Assembly: GCA_945883565.1 (NCBI GenBank)
Contig: CAMCXO010000008.1
Location: forward strand, 18,486 to 82,485
DNA length: 64,000 nt
Source: Chryseobacterium gleum
GTDB lineage: Bacteria > Bacteroidota > Bacteroidia > Flavobacteriales > Schleiferiaceae
Direction of reading: 5' to 3'
The notes under the pieces were generated by a model. It worked only from the letters and a program-made list of their open reading frames with translations. It was not told the origin of the DNA and ran no database searches. The position numbers and the translations under genes were made by a program. Shown here in pieces: positions 14,736-23,219 of this stretch (positions are counted from its first letter, which is position 1; every line of letters begins with the position of its first letter).

Positions 14736-16961
14736 TTAAAACAAAGGCTGACGCTTAAACCCTTTTTTGGCCATAAACTCGAGGGTAACCAAACGCTTCA
14801 TGAAGGTTAGCAACCAAGGTTGTTTTCTGGAAGACTCGCCAATTACCTCTTCCATATCATCTGGGGCTACCCCATTAAGTGCCACTCTTGCTTTCACTTT
14901 AAATACCTTCGAAATCTCATCTAAGGCATGCACGTCGGCTTTACGCCATAAACGTGTGGCGCGCACCACCATAACCGCCACATCCATTCGTTCTATAACA
15001 TCAACTGGATAACGCGATTGTAAAATGGCAGGAATTTCCAAAAACACAAAGTCAAAATTTCTGAAAAACACACCATTTGGAAGCAAATCTTCAGGAGAGC
15101 GGGCATTCAGGTACTGCCGATCTATAGGAAACATTGCCTGGCGGTATAAAATCTCGTCGTCGTACTCGCTCTGCTTATATCTTAAAACCAGAACCTGAAA
15201 ACCGAGTAAAGACAATTCGTTGGCTATTTCGTGCGAAACTCTGGATTTTCCATCGCCCGGTTCTGTACTAAAAAAGGCGATTTGCTTTCCCGGTTTATCT
15301 TGAATGCCCAATTTCTTAACCTCCAACAATAGGTTCTGGCAAAGCAGGCCAACACCTAAATTGCTCATTATGCTGTAGTCTGTTCCATCTTTTAATGTCA
15401 TAGAACCTTCCATATTGGGGTATGCACCCAATAAATTGAGTTTTGTAAGCCGTGTGGCGCGCTCAGGTGTACGAATGGTTTGATCGAGGTAATCGAGTAT
15501 AACTACCGCAAAAAGAGGCAGAATAAAACCAACAACAAAGGCTATCATAATAAGAAATACGCGACGCGATTTTAAAGGCTCAAGTGGAAAAAACGGCGGA
15601 ACGGTAACCACTACACCACCAGATGAAATGGCTTCGCCTTTTTGTTTTAACAAAGCCTGATTGAGACTGTGAAGCTGTTGTAGATAATTCTGTTCTTCAA
15701 TGCCAATTTCCCTCTCCATTTGGCCGATCTTAGATCCCAAAGGCGAAAACTCATCATAAATATCCATAAAGTAATCTTTACGGGTATTGAAAACCCTCAA
15801 CCTCGCATTGCTTTCGTCTAATGTTAAGGTATACCTCAACCATTCGTTTAAAAGTTCGGCAATTTGAACCCCGTCTGTGGTTCTGCCGTAAGCAAAGCGC
15901 ATTTCAAGGTCTTTACTCATTTGCGCTTTAAGTTCGGCTTGTTTGGTTTTTAGCAATTGAAGTTCTTCATCGTTCTGATAATACACTTCCATTAAAGCAA
16001 TTTTGGCCGATATATCAGATAGCTCGGTCCGTAAAACCAGAATTTGATCCGAGAATTTTACAATTTCCTTGTTTATTTCAAGCTGTTGTTCCAACTTTTC
16101 GAGTGAAGCCTCGGCAGATGCTTTAATGGCCACCTCTTTTTGATACTCGTCTTCAAGACTTTCCTTCATGATGGCAATCGACTTGGTTTGCTCATCATAG
16201 TTTATAATTCTGTTTTCTGTTCTAAACTGCTTTAACCGATCTTCTGCAGCTTGCAATCTATTGAAAGCTTCTTCCACTTGCTTGCGGAAGTACACAATAA
16301 CATCGTCTGATTGGCCAACTTTAATCTCGCCCATTTTACCCGTAAACACTCTATTAAGTATCTCAAGCGTTTTCTGGCAAACCGCAGGGTCGCTCCATTT
16401 GTAATCTATTCTTATTAAATCAGAAGAACCTACACGAACCACATTGGCAGCATTTATGGCCTTATGGCTGTACGGTGATGATTGATTATAAAACAAACTG
16501 CTCACCACCGTGCTGGTTTGATTATCGCGCTTAAAGTCTCGAATCAGCTGCAAAGTTGCTTCCAAGTCGTTCTCAACTGTTAGTCTTCTTCGCTCATTTA
16601 CAGGCAACCACTTATTAAGCTGTTCAAATGTTTCTTCCGACATAATTAACGGATCAATTTTGCCGAAAACTAGATGGTAAGCCAACAAACGCTCTCCGGT
16701 TTCTTCTAATGTTTGGCGCGATTTAATGATGTTAATCAAGTTATCGAAGGCATTAGAAGCCGAAAAGAAATCCAGGGTTCGTCTGTTAACATCGGTAACA
16801 TCCACGCCTGAAGCCAAACCGGTATAAATTTCAGTTTCGCTTTGAAACTCTTTAGGTTGGCGCATAGTAAACAAATACACCAATACGCCTAGCAAGACGC
16901 TGGTGAAAATGAACAGTTTTAAGTTTCGGTTAAATAACCGAATGAAGTGGATAAGTGTCAT
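14736..16961 (-). CDS. Wzc/GumC-like polysaccharide co-polymerase with degenerate kinase domain
   Basis: A 741-residue inner-membrane protein. A Wzz domain begins with TM1 (about 12-32), continues with a long periplasmic coiled coil (about 200-440), and ends with TM2 (RRVFLIMIAFVVGFILPLFAVVIL). A cytoplasmic P-loop domain follows with Walker A TEPGDGKS. Unlike Wzc tyrosine kinases, the Walker A' position reads VLVLRYKQSE (no Asp), the Walker B strand is FDFVFLEIPAI (Glu, no Asp), and the C-terminus (KKGFKRQPLF) has no tyrosine cluster. It may set chain length and link to the outer-membrane exit without being an active kinase. It starts one base after the stop of the TolC-like gene and is last in the operon. 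Confidence 0.87.
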   Translation of the reverse strand: MTLIHFIRLFNRNLKLFIFTSVLLGVLVYLFTMRQPKEFQSETEIYTGLASGVDVTDVNRRTLDFFSASNAFDNLINIIKSRQTLEETGERLLAYHLVFGKIDPLIMSEETFEQLNKWLPVNERRRLTVENDLEATLQLIRDFKRDNQTSTVVSSLFYNQSSPYSHKAINAANVVRVGSSDLIRIDYKWSDPAVCQKTLEILNRVFTGKMGEIKVGQSDDVIVYFRKQVEEAFNRLQAAEDRLKQFRTENRIINYDEQTKSIAIMKESLEDEYQKEVAIKASAEASLEKLEQQLEINKEIVKFSDQILVLRTELSDISAKIALMEVYYQNDEELQLLKTKQAELKAQMSKDLEMRFAYGRTTDGVQIAELLNEWLRYTLTLDESNARLRVFNTRKDYFMDIYDEFSPLGSKIGQMEREIGIEEQNYLQQLHSLNQALLKQKGEAISSGGVVVTVPPFFPLEPLKSRRVFLIMIAFVVGFILPLFAVVILDYLDQTIRTPERATRLTKLNLLGAYPNMEGSMTLKDGTDYSIMSNLGVGLLCQNLLLEVKKLGIQDKPGKQIAFFSTEPGDGKSRVSHEIANELSLLGFQVLVLRYKQSEYDDEILYRQAMFPIDRQYLNARSPEDLLPNGVFFRNFDFVFLEIPAILQSRYPVDVIERMDVAVMVVRATRLWRKADVHALDEISKVFKVKARVALNGVAPDDMEEVIGESSRKQPWLLTFMKRLVTLEFMAKKGFKRQPLF

Positions 16962-17699
16962 TTAGTACTTTTCAAATTTGCTGAAGGGCACCCCTACGAT
17001 TTGTTCAAGTGCAAAGTATGTGGTGGCAAATTCGGCCCTAAGGTCTTCATAAGCCGTAGTTTGTCTCACCCAGAAATCCATGGTTATGTTTAACTGGTCA
17101 AGAGTAAAATCTCCTTTTCTAAAACTCATTTCGGCACTTTCCTTAATCAAGGCGCCCATTTCTTTACCCTCTCCGATTATAACAAGTTTTCTCCTAACTA
17201 CTAAAAGGGTGTTGTATAAAGCCACTACATTATTGGCTACCTGCCTACGAGCGGCTTCCCTATTTGCAAAATCGGCATCTAAAAAACTTTTGGCCTTATT
17301 GATGCGTTCACTTCTTCCTACCCATGTAGAAAAAGGCATTTTCACCAAAAAACTAAACTGCTGGCCCAAAGCGATATTATCCAGAATTTGGTTACCGAAA
17401 GTACCATAGTTAAACTGCCCCCCTACTTCAAGCGAGCTCCACCAGGCCTTTTCTTCGAGGGCAACCTCGTATTCGCGGGCTCTGATGTTTGCGTCGTAGT
17501 TCATCATTTCTGGCGAGTGGGCCAAAGCCGAATCAATGAGAAGTGACAATGGTGGAAGAAAGGACTCGATTGAACCGGCAGTTAGAATCCTTTCAATTTC
17601 TGCATTTTTCAAAGAGTCGGCAATACTGGCCATACTGCCCGGTTGCGCAAACATGCCGAATGGCGAGAGCAAGATGAACAGCCAAATGCTTTTTTTCAT
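16962..17699 (-). CDS. Half-size TolC-family protein
   Basis: A 245-residue protein with a signal peptide (MKKSIWLFILLSPFGMFAQ). A single TolC-type helical/strand unit follows: LIDSALAHSPEM at the start, REYEVALEEKAWWSSLEVGGQFNYGTFGN for the first strands, then long helices ending ATTYFALEQIVGVPF. Normal TolC proteins have two such units (over 400 residues). There is no frameshift: the stop is immediately followed by the next start. It is therefore either a true half-TolC that must assemble from more subunits, or a derived periplasmic partner. With the Wzc-like protein it probably forms the exit path for an exopolysaccharide. The start shares a base with the end of the upstream gene. Confidence 0.8.
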   Translation of the reverse strand: MKKSIWLFILLSPFGMFAQPGSMASIADSLKNAEIERILTAGSIESFLPPLSLLIDSALAHSPEMMNYDANIRAREYEVALEEKAWWSSLEVGGQFNYGTFGNQILDNIALGQQFSFLVKMPFSTWVGRSERINKAKSFLDADFANREAARRQVANNVVALYNTLLVVRRKLVIIGEGKEMGALIKESAEMSFRKGDFTLDQLNITMDFWVRQTTAYEDLRAEFATTYFALEQIVGVPFSKFEKY

Positions 17700-18901
17700 T
17701 ACACGTTTTCTTTTTGGAACAGCGCAGGTACAGTTTTCAGCATGATTTTCAAATCGTTCCAGAACGAATTGTTTCTGGCATATTGATTATCCAGAGCTTT
17801 TCGCTCATCGTCAGACATATCGGATTTACCCCGTTTCATAACTTGCCAAAGCCCGGTAATTCCGGCAGGCGCTAAAAAACGTTCTCCCCAATCATCAGAG
17901 GTTAATTGTTCAGCCTCGTAAAGTGGTAGTGGCCTATTGCCCACAATAGACATGTCGCCCTTTAAAACATTTATCAATTGAGGAAGCTCATCTATGCTCG
18001 TATTGCGCAAAAAGGCCCCAACTTTGGTAATACGTGGGTCGTTTTTTAGTTTAATAAATGTGGAAGGAGCTGAATTGCGCTTTAATTCAAAGTATTCTTC
18101 CTCTGTAAGTGGCGTTCCATCAACATGAATAAGAATCATTCCGCTTGGATTGGTTTTTACTGGCCTCGACACGGGATTTTCTATTCTCGTTCCTTCATTT
18201 TCTATCTTATACTGATTTAAATGAAGATACTCCTTTAAACGTTTATCGGCATCAGAATACATGGTTCTGAGCTTATAAAAATTAAAAATCTGATAGCCTG
18301 TTCCAACCCTTTTCGAGGTATAAAAAACCTTGCCTTTACTTTCTATTCTAATGGCCGCGGCAGCAAATAGCAAAACCGGCGAAATGAACAAGAGACCTAA
18401 ACCGGCTACAACAATATCGAACAGGCGTTTGAGTAAAGGGATTTTATAGTTGTTCCGGGTTAAGAATTTCTTCCTCTTTGTGGTGGGCTCGGGCCGTTTC
18501 GCGAACCTCATGTGGCGAATAAAATCGATTCGCCTTTCTACATTTTCTGGTCTAAATGGTTTCAAATACAATTCAGAAATACCCAAACGCATCAAACGCT
18601 CGCGTTCTCCCCTATTTCTTGCCTTAAAAAACAATGCATAAGGAATACGTTTAGCGTCTAAATCTTCTCTAAGTTCTTCAAAAAGCAACTCACCATTTAA
18701 ACCCTTTAACTTATGCTCGGCCACAATAAGCGAAGGCTCGTTTATGTTGGCTTTTAAGTACCTTTTTAATGCGAGTCCATTGGTGAAATTTTTGAACCTC
18801 AGGCCATTATATTGTTCAAACTGCTTTACTACATGCTGATCTTCACCTACATATACCACAAGGGGCACTTCCGGAATTCTCTTGGCCTCCATGGTACTCA
18901 C
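17699..18901 (-). CDS. Pseudo-receiver fused to exopolysaccharide sugar-phosphate transferase
   Basis: A 400-residue fusion. Residues 1-130 are receiver-like. The acidic pair E20/D21 and the Lys in LYLKPF (K114) are kept, but the phospho-acceptor Asp is Glu62 (LIVAEHKLKGLNG; the neighbour has LIVADLRMPELDG) and the Ser/Thr switch is lost. Residues 155-400 are a bacterial sugar transferase: KRLFDIVVAGLGLLF membrane hairpin, FYTSKRVGTG, FYKLRTM, FLRNTSIDELPQL, GDMSIVGNRPLP and PAGITGLWQV. It transfers a sugar 1-phosphate to undecaprenyl phosphate, the first step of repeat-unit synthesis. The start is GTG overlapping the upstream stop (GTGA); ATG at 18892 is the alternative. Confidence 0.9.
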   Translation of the reverse strand: MSTMEAKRIPEVPLVVYVGEDQHVVKQFEQYNGLRFKNFTNGLALKRYLKANINEPSLIVAEHKLKGLNGELLFEELREDLDAKRIPYALFFKARNRGERERLMRLGISELYLKPFRPENVERRIDFIRHMRFAKRPEPTTKRKKFLTRNNYKIPLLKRLFDIVVAGLGLLFISPVLLFAAAAIRIESKGKVFYTSKRVGTGYQIFNFYKLRTMYSDADKRLKEYLHLNQYKIENEGTRIENPVSRPVKTNPSGMILIHVDGTPLTEEEYFELKRNSAPSTFIKLKNDPRITKVGAFLRNTSIDELPQLINVLKGDMSIVGNRPLPLYEAEQLTSDDWGERFLAPAGITGLWQVMKRGKSDMSDDERKALDNQYARNNSFWNDLKIMLKTVPALFQKENV

Positions 18902-19284
18902 ATTTTCAATCGTAGAAGATTCTCGATGCGCAGCGACAATTCCTCAGGGTTGAAAGGCTTAATGAGGTAATCGTTTGCTCCCAACTTCAGGCATCTTATG
19001 CGCTCGGAGCTGCTTTCTTCTCCACTCAAAACAATCAAAGGAATGTCGGCAAAATAACCGCTTTCACGAATTAGCCGGATAAACTCGAAACCATCTAACT
19101 CGGGCATACGCAAATCTGCCACTATCAAATCCGGAATATTACCGCTGTATAGCCATTCTAAAGCTTCTCGCCCATTAATCATGGTGTCTACTTTGTACTT
19201 AGACTTTAATATTTGCTCTAGAAGCTTGAGCATTACGGGCTCATCGTCTATTATAAGTACATTTTTACCTGTAGTATCGTACAT
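18898..19284 (-). CDS. Single-domain response regulator
   Basis: A 128-residue CheY-like receiver with all key residues: acidic pair D13/D14 (LIIDDEP), phospho-acceptor D57 (LIVADLRMPELDG), switch Ser87 (LIVLSGEE) and K109 (YLIKPF). There is no output domain. Downstream it overlaps the pseudo-receiver transferase by 4 bases; upstream it follows the Hpt gene by 8. It probably receives phosphate from, or returns it to, the Hpt protein and passes the signal to a protein partner. No histidine kinase is encoded in the window, so the source of phosphate must be elsewhere. Confidence 0.92.
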   Translation of the reverse strand: MYDTTGKNVLIIDDEPVMLKLLEQILKSKYKVDTMINGREALEWLYSGNIPDLIVADLRMPELDGFEFIRLIRESGYFADIPLIVLSGEESSSERIRCLKLGANDYLIKPFNPEELSLRIENLLRLKM

Positions 19285-19292
19285 ATGTCGGG

Positions 19293-19649
19293 CTATTCGG
19301 GTTTGGAATTTGACTGGAGTGCGCGCAGCTGTTCGAAAGCCGCTATGAGAACAGATTCTACTTTTTTAACATCGTCATCTAATTCAGATCCGGGCGTGTC
19401 GGTTTTGCCATTTTTTTCTATGCGTCTTACAATTTCGTAAAGACTGTGGATTCCAAAAAGGTCAATCGACGGTTTAATTTTATGTGCCAAAGCACCCATT
19501 TGAGCCCAATTGCCTTTTTCGTAGGCATTTAAAAGCTCATGGAGTTGACCTGGCGAATGCTCCAAAAAAGTATCTATCATAGTGTTTACCATATCTGGCA
19601 TACCACCTGATAGTTCTTCTAATTGCTTTAGATCGTAAACCTTTTCCAT
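19293..19649 (-). CDS. Histidine phosphotransfer (Hpt) protein
   Basis: A 118-residue all-helical protein with the Hpt signature around H56 (MGALAHKIKPSIDLFG), preceded by MVNTMIDTFLEHSPGQLHELLNAY, the usual first helices. It would shuttle phosphoryl groups between receiver domains. Its start shares a base with the end of the sigma-54 activator gene, so the activator (receiver), Hpt and receiver proteins are made together. This gives a three-part phosphorelay without its kinase. Confidence 0.9.
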   Translation of the reverse strand: MEKVYDLKQLEELSGGMPDMVNTMIDTFLEHSPGQLHELLNAYEKGNWAQMGALAHKIKPSIDLFGIHSLYEIVRRIEKNGKTDTPGSELDDDVKKVESVLIAAFEQLRALQSNSKPE

Positions 19650-20989
19650 TAGATTACAATTTCTTTGTTTTTGATCATTCTATAAATGGTCGATTTCCCT
19701 ATATCGAGAACTTCTGCAACCCGAATCACATTATTGTCGTATTTCTTTAAATAATGTTTGATGATGTTGTTGGTATATTCTCGTAAACTCACTTCCTTTC
19801 CGAATACTTCATTTAAATTTTCTTCAGAATTAAAGTTAAGATTTTCAGATTTAATCTCATTTTCATCACACAAAACAACCGCAAGTTCCACCACCGCCTT
19901 GAGCTCTCTTACATTTCCAGGCCAATGGTACTTCATCATCTTGTTTTGCGCTTCTTGTGTAAAAACCACTTTATTAAGCTTGTTGTCTTTGCAAAATTCG
20001 TCAGAAAAATGTTTAGCCAATATTAAGATATCTCCACCTCGTTCTCGGAGAGGAGGCAATTCAATTGGCAGGCCCAAAAGCCTGAAATACAAATCTTCGC
20101 GAAAATTACCTTTTTTAACTTCCTCTGCCAAGTTACGATGGGTGGCAACTAAAATACGTGGATTTACTTTTACGGGTATATTGCTACCCAAACGCACTAC
20201 TTCTTTTTCTTGCAAAACCCTTAACAACTTGGCCTGAAGGGTTAAATCCAATTCACCAATTTCATCAAGAAAAAGGGTGCTGTTATTAGCCTCTTCAAAT
20301 CGCCCTATTCTTCTGTTATTGGCCCCTGTAAATGCGCCTTTTTCGTATCCAAATAACTCGCTTTCTATAAGATCTCTTGGAATGGCTGCCATGTTAACCG
20401 CAATAAACGGCTTTTTTCGCATTGGCGAATTATAATGAATAGCTTTAGCCACTTGTTCCTTACCGGTACCTGTTTCGCCTGTTATTGAAACCGTAATATT
20501 GGTTTTGGCCGCCTTTTCAATTAACCTGAATACTTTTTTCAATTTATCGGAATTGCCTTTAATTCCTGTAAAATCGTACTTGGTGTTAACTTCTTCTCGC
20601 AAGCGTTCAACCTCCTCTTTAAGCGAAAGCCGTTCTCTTAAATGGTTGATAGAGGTCCACAACCTGTCTTTCGTATTTGAATCTTTAACAATATAGTCGT
20701 AAGCGCCTTCTCGAATTAAATTTATGGCCGTTCCAACATCTTCCTGACCAGAAACCACAATGACCGGAAGCTCTTTATCAAATTCACGAATTTGTTTTAA
20801 CACTTCTTCACCCGTCATATCAGGCAAACTATAATCCAAAGTAACCACATCGGGCCGCTGATAAAGATTCTTTAGCACTTCTTTACCCGCAGAAAATAGG
20901 CTTACTTCATTATCTGGATTAAGCAATAGCTGATGTTGCAGCACTTTGCCATAAAGCTCGTTATCTTCTACAACAAAAATTTTGAGCAC
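19649..20989 (-). CDS. NtrC-type sigma-54-dependent response regulator
   Basis: A 446-residue activator. The receiver (1-120) has D52 (VVTLDYSLPDMTG), Ser in VVSGQED and Lys in YIVKDS. The AAA+ domain (about 145-375) has Walker A GETGTGKE, the sigma-54 loop GAFTGA, Walker B TLFLDEIGEL and the arginine region PPLRERGGDI. The C-terminal Fis-type HTH is at 405-446 (VIRVAEVLDIGKSTIYRMIKNKE). All activator motifs are intact, so it should open sigma-54 promoters when phosphorylated. Its place inside the polysaccharide operon suggests it controls this locus. I found no clear -24/-12 element near 22392 or in the window, so the target is unknown. Confidence 0.95.
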   Translation of the reverse strand: MLKIFVVEDNELYGKVLQHQLLLNPDNEVSLFSAGKEVLKNLYQRPDVVTLDYSLPDMTGEEVLKQIREFDKELPVIVVSGQEDVGTAINLIREGAYDYIVKDSNTKDRLWTSINHLRERLSLKEEVERLREEVNTKYDFTGIKGNSDKLKKVFRLIEKAAKTNITVSITGETGTGKEQVAKAIHYNSPMRKKPFIAVNMAAIPRDLIESELFGYEKGAFTGANNRRIGRFEEANNSTLFLDEIGELDLTLQAKLLRVLQEKEVVRLGSNIPVKVNPRILVATHRNLAEEVKKGNFREDLYFRLLGLPIELPPLRERGGDILILAKHFSDEFCKDNKLNKVVFTQEAQNKMMKYHWPGNVRELKAVVELAVVLCDENEIKSENLNFNSEENLNEVFGKEVSLREYTNNIIKHYLKKYDNNVIRVAEVLDIGKSTIYRMIKNKEIVI

Positions 20990-21018
20990 TCCGGGTTCGT
21001 ATTAAAATGAGCACAAAC

Positions 21019-22392
21019 CTAAGTGTTTTTTCTATTTTTGGGAAATATTCTTAAATTTATTTTATCAATAAAAATTTTTCGATACCCACTCAATTCCTGT
21101 AATCCAATTCGTAGCATGTCTATCGCCCTAATTGAAGTGCTTTTACCGAGTAAATAATACCCATAAAAAACACCTGTACCAAAGGTGAAAACTGAAACAA
21201 CGGAAACGGCTAAAACCCCAAATCCCATCCACAACACCAACAAATCGCCCACCAAATTGACCACCAACATCACTACCACTTTTTTAAAATTCATTTCGGG
21301 CTTACCCAAAGCGTCCATGGCGATGCCTAAATATCTATCCATAGGTACAAAAGCAGTATAAATAGCAAAAACCCTTAAAACGTTGGCCGAATCCGCATAC
21401 TTCTCGCCACCCAACCATACCACAAAATAGTCGGCAAACACAATAACCGCCACTACTACGGGTAGCATGCTGGTGGTTAAAAGAAAAGTTTCTCCATGCA
21501 AAAGTCTATTAAATTTTTTGGGTTCATGGCTTTGAACATAGGCCAGCTTTGGGTAAGTGGCAGAAACTATAGAACGAACTGGAATTTCTAAAATACCAAG
21601 CAAACGTTCGGGAATGTTATATACCGCAACAGCAATAGGCCCACGCAAAGCCATTAACAAAAAAGTATCGGAACTTTTAAGCAAATTGGTACTGATAAGA
21701 GTTCCCATACTGTAAATACCAAAGTCTAACAGTTCTTTCCTTGTTTTGGTATTTCCCTTCCTCCAATGCCTAATACCACTCCATCCCATTAAAACGCAAA
21801 TGGCAGAAACCACAATGGTAGAAACCAAATGAATCCAAAATACTTCGGTTAAACCAGAGATGCCAAAAAATGTCAAATAAGGTGCTCCCCAGAAAAGCAA
21901 AACAGCACCCAAAAAATTCGGGATTTGAAACGCCAAACGCAAACCAAGCAAAGAATCGAAACGCATGCGCGCCGTTAACAACCATGTAGCCACTGTTTGA
22001 GGCAAACTCAACAGCATAGAAGGGGCAAAGTACAGTGCACTCAATAAATACGCCCTATTGCCGCCCCACGCCTGCAAACCAAAATATAACACAATTGACA
22101 GACCCACCATCCATAAGGTGGCTCTATTAGCCAATTGCCAAGCAGCACCGGTAAGTTCCGATTTTCGATTATCCGTATCTGCGCTGCCCCATTTATTTAC
22201 AATTACACTGCTCAATAAACCGGTTCTAACCATTTCGAACAGCACAAACAACATGAAAAAAAAGGTCCAAATACCTAAATCCTCTTGAGGCAATACTCGG
22301 GCAATCAGTCCAAAACGAACCAATCCCAAAACCGCTGTGATGCCGTTACTGGCAAGCGATAAAAACTTATTGTTTTTTAATATGCCCCACAT
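21019..22392 (-). CDS. Polysaccharide flippase (Wzx-like)
   Basis: A 457-residue membrane protein with about 12 hydrophobic segments. It begins LSLASNGITAVLGLVRFGLIARVLPQEDLGIWTFF, the typical first two helices of oligosaccharide flippases, and contains SSDTFLLMALRGPIAVAVYNIPERLL and GVFYGYYLL. It should flip the lipid-linked repeat unit started by the sugar transferase at 17699-18901. It is the first gene of the minus-strand locus; the next gene (NtrC-type) starts 29 bases downstream. No TAnnTTTG box lies directly upstream. Confidence 0.87.
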   Translation of the reverse strand: MWGILKNNKFLSLASNGITAVLGLVRFGLIARVLPQEDLGIWTFFFMLFVLFEMVRTGLLSSVIVNKWGSADTDNRKSELTGAAWQLANRATLWMVGLSIVLYFGLQAWGGNRAYLLSALYFAPSMLLSLPQTVATWLLTARMRFDSLLGLRLAFQIPNFLGAVLLFWGAPYLTFFGISGLTEVFWIHLVSTIVVSAICVLMGWSGIRHWRKGNTKTRKELLDFGIYSMGTLISTNLLKSSDTFLLMALRGPIAVAVYNIPERLLGILEIPVRSIVSATYPKLAYVQSHEPKKFNRLLHGETFLLTTSMLPVVVAVIVFADYFVVWLGGEKYADSANVLRVFAIYTAFVPMDRYLGIAMDALGKPEMNFKKVVVMLVVNLVGDLLVLWMGFGVLAVSVVSVFTFGTGVFYGYYLLGKSTSIRAIDMLRIGLQELSGYRKIFIDKINLRIFPKNRKNT

Positions 22393-22491
22393 ATATCTGT
22401 AAAATTCGCCTTCGAAAATACTTTTATTATTTGGGTGAAACGCTACAATTCAACTCATTTTATACGGTTGAAAAGAAGATAAGAACAACAT

Positions 22492-22521
22492 TTGCACATA
22501 ATCAACGAAACATTATCTTTG
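22492..22521 (+). promoter_or_regulatory. Promoter of rpsF-rpsR-rplI
   Basis: TTG, then 19 bases, then TATCTTTG, an exact match to the Bacteroidota TTG/TAnnTTTG promoter. It lies inside a longer upstream frame, which argues that rpsF starts at 22572 (or 22560) and not earlier. Confidence 0.8.
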
Positions 22522-22571
22522 CCCTCCCTTTCAAAACCCTTGAATGGGGTAAAAATCAAATGCTTAGTTTC

Positions 22572-22907
22572 ATGCAACACTACGAAACCGTTTTCATCTT
22601 GAATCCCGTCTTATCTGCTGAGCAGGTAAGGGAAACGGTAGACAAATTCAAGGGCTTCATCGAAGCCAAGGGTGGCAAAATAAGCCACACAGAAAATTGG
22701 GGGCTGCGCAAGCTGGCCTATCCAATAGACAAGAAAAAGAGTGGGTTTTATGAACTCATTCAATTCGAATTGCCAGGTGAACATGTGGGCATTTTAGAAG
22801 TAGAAATGAAGCGCGATGAACGCCTTATGCGTTTTTTAACTGTAGCGCTCGACAAATTTGCTCTGGAGTATGCCGATCGTCGTCGTCAAAAAGTGTCTAA
22901 AGCCTAA
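22572..22907 (+). CDS. rpsF: 30S ribosomal protein S6
   Basis: A 111-residue protein beginning MQHYETVFILNPVL, the normal start of bS6, and containing WGLRKLAYPIDKKKSGFY and MKRDERLMRFLTVALDKFA. It binds S18 and 16S rRNA in the platform of the small subunit. The start was chosen by homology and because the promoter at 22492-22521 gives a leader of about 45 bases; an ATG at 22560 is the alternative. First gene of rpsF-rpsR-rplI. Confidence 0.95.
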   Translation: MQHYETVFILNPVLSAEQVRETVDKFKGFIEAKGGKISHTENWGLRKLAYPIDKKKSGFYELIQFELPGEHVGILEVEMKRDERLMRFLTVALDKFALEYADRRRQKVSKA

Positions 22908-22922
22908 TTCCCCTTAACAATT

Positions 22923-23216
22923 ATGAGCGAACTCGATATAGTATCCGGACAATCGCAGAGCGAAATCCGCTACCTCCAACCTATTTCCATAGAAACGACT
23001 ACCAAAAACCGTTTTTGTTTCTTTAAGAAAACTGGCATTAAATACATCGATTATAAAGATGCCGATTTCCTTATAAAATTTGTAAACGAACAAGGTAAAA
23101 TTTTACCACGCCGCTTAACTGGAACCAGTTTGAAATACCAACGCAAATTGTCTCAAGCCGTTAAACGTGCCCGCCATTTGGCACTTATGCCTTACGTAAC
23201 CGATAATTTGAAATAA
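22923..23216 (+). CDS. rpsR: 30S ribosomal protein S18
   Basis: A 97-residue bS18 with an N-terminal extension of about 20 residues, then the conserved core [17 protein letters not shown], then [31 protein letters not shown]. It pairs with S6 in the small subunit. It lies 15 bases after rpsF and 3 bases before rplI. Confidence 0.97.
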   Translation: MSELDIVSGQSQSEIRYLQPISIETTTKNRFCFFKKTGIKYIDYKDADFLIKFVNEQGKILPRRLTGTSLKYQRKLSQAVKRARHLALMPYVTDNLK

Positions 23217-23219
23217 GCC

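Noticed and set aside
22393..22440. Sigma-54 (-24/-12) promoter for the polysaccharide operon
   Set aside because: No TGGCAC-N5-TTGCA-like sequence found on the minus strand here, despite the NtrC-type gene in the operon.
22431..22571. Longer start for rpsF
   Set aside because: A perfect promoter (22492-22521) lies inside the extension, and S6 proteins begin at MQHYETVF.
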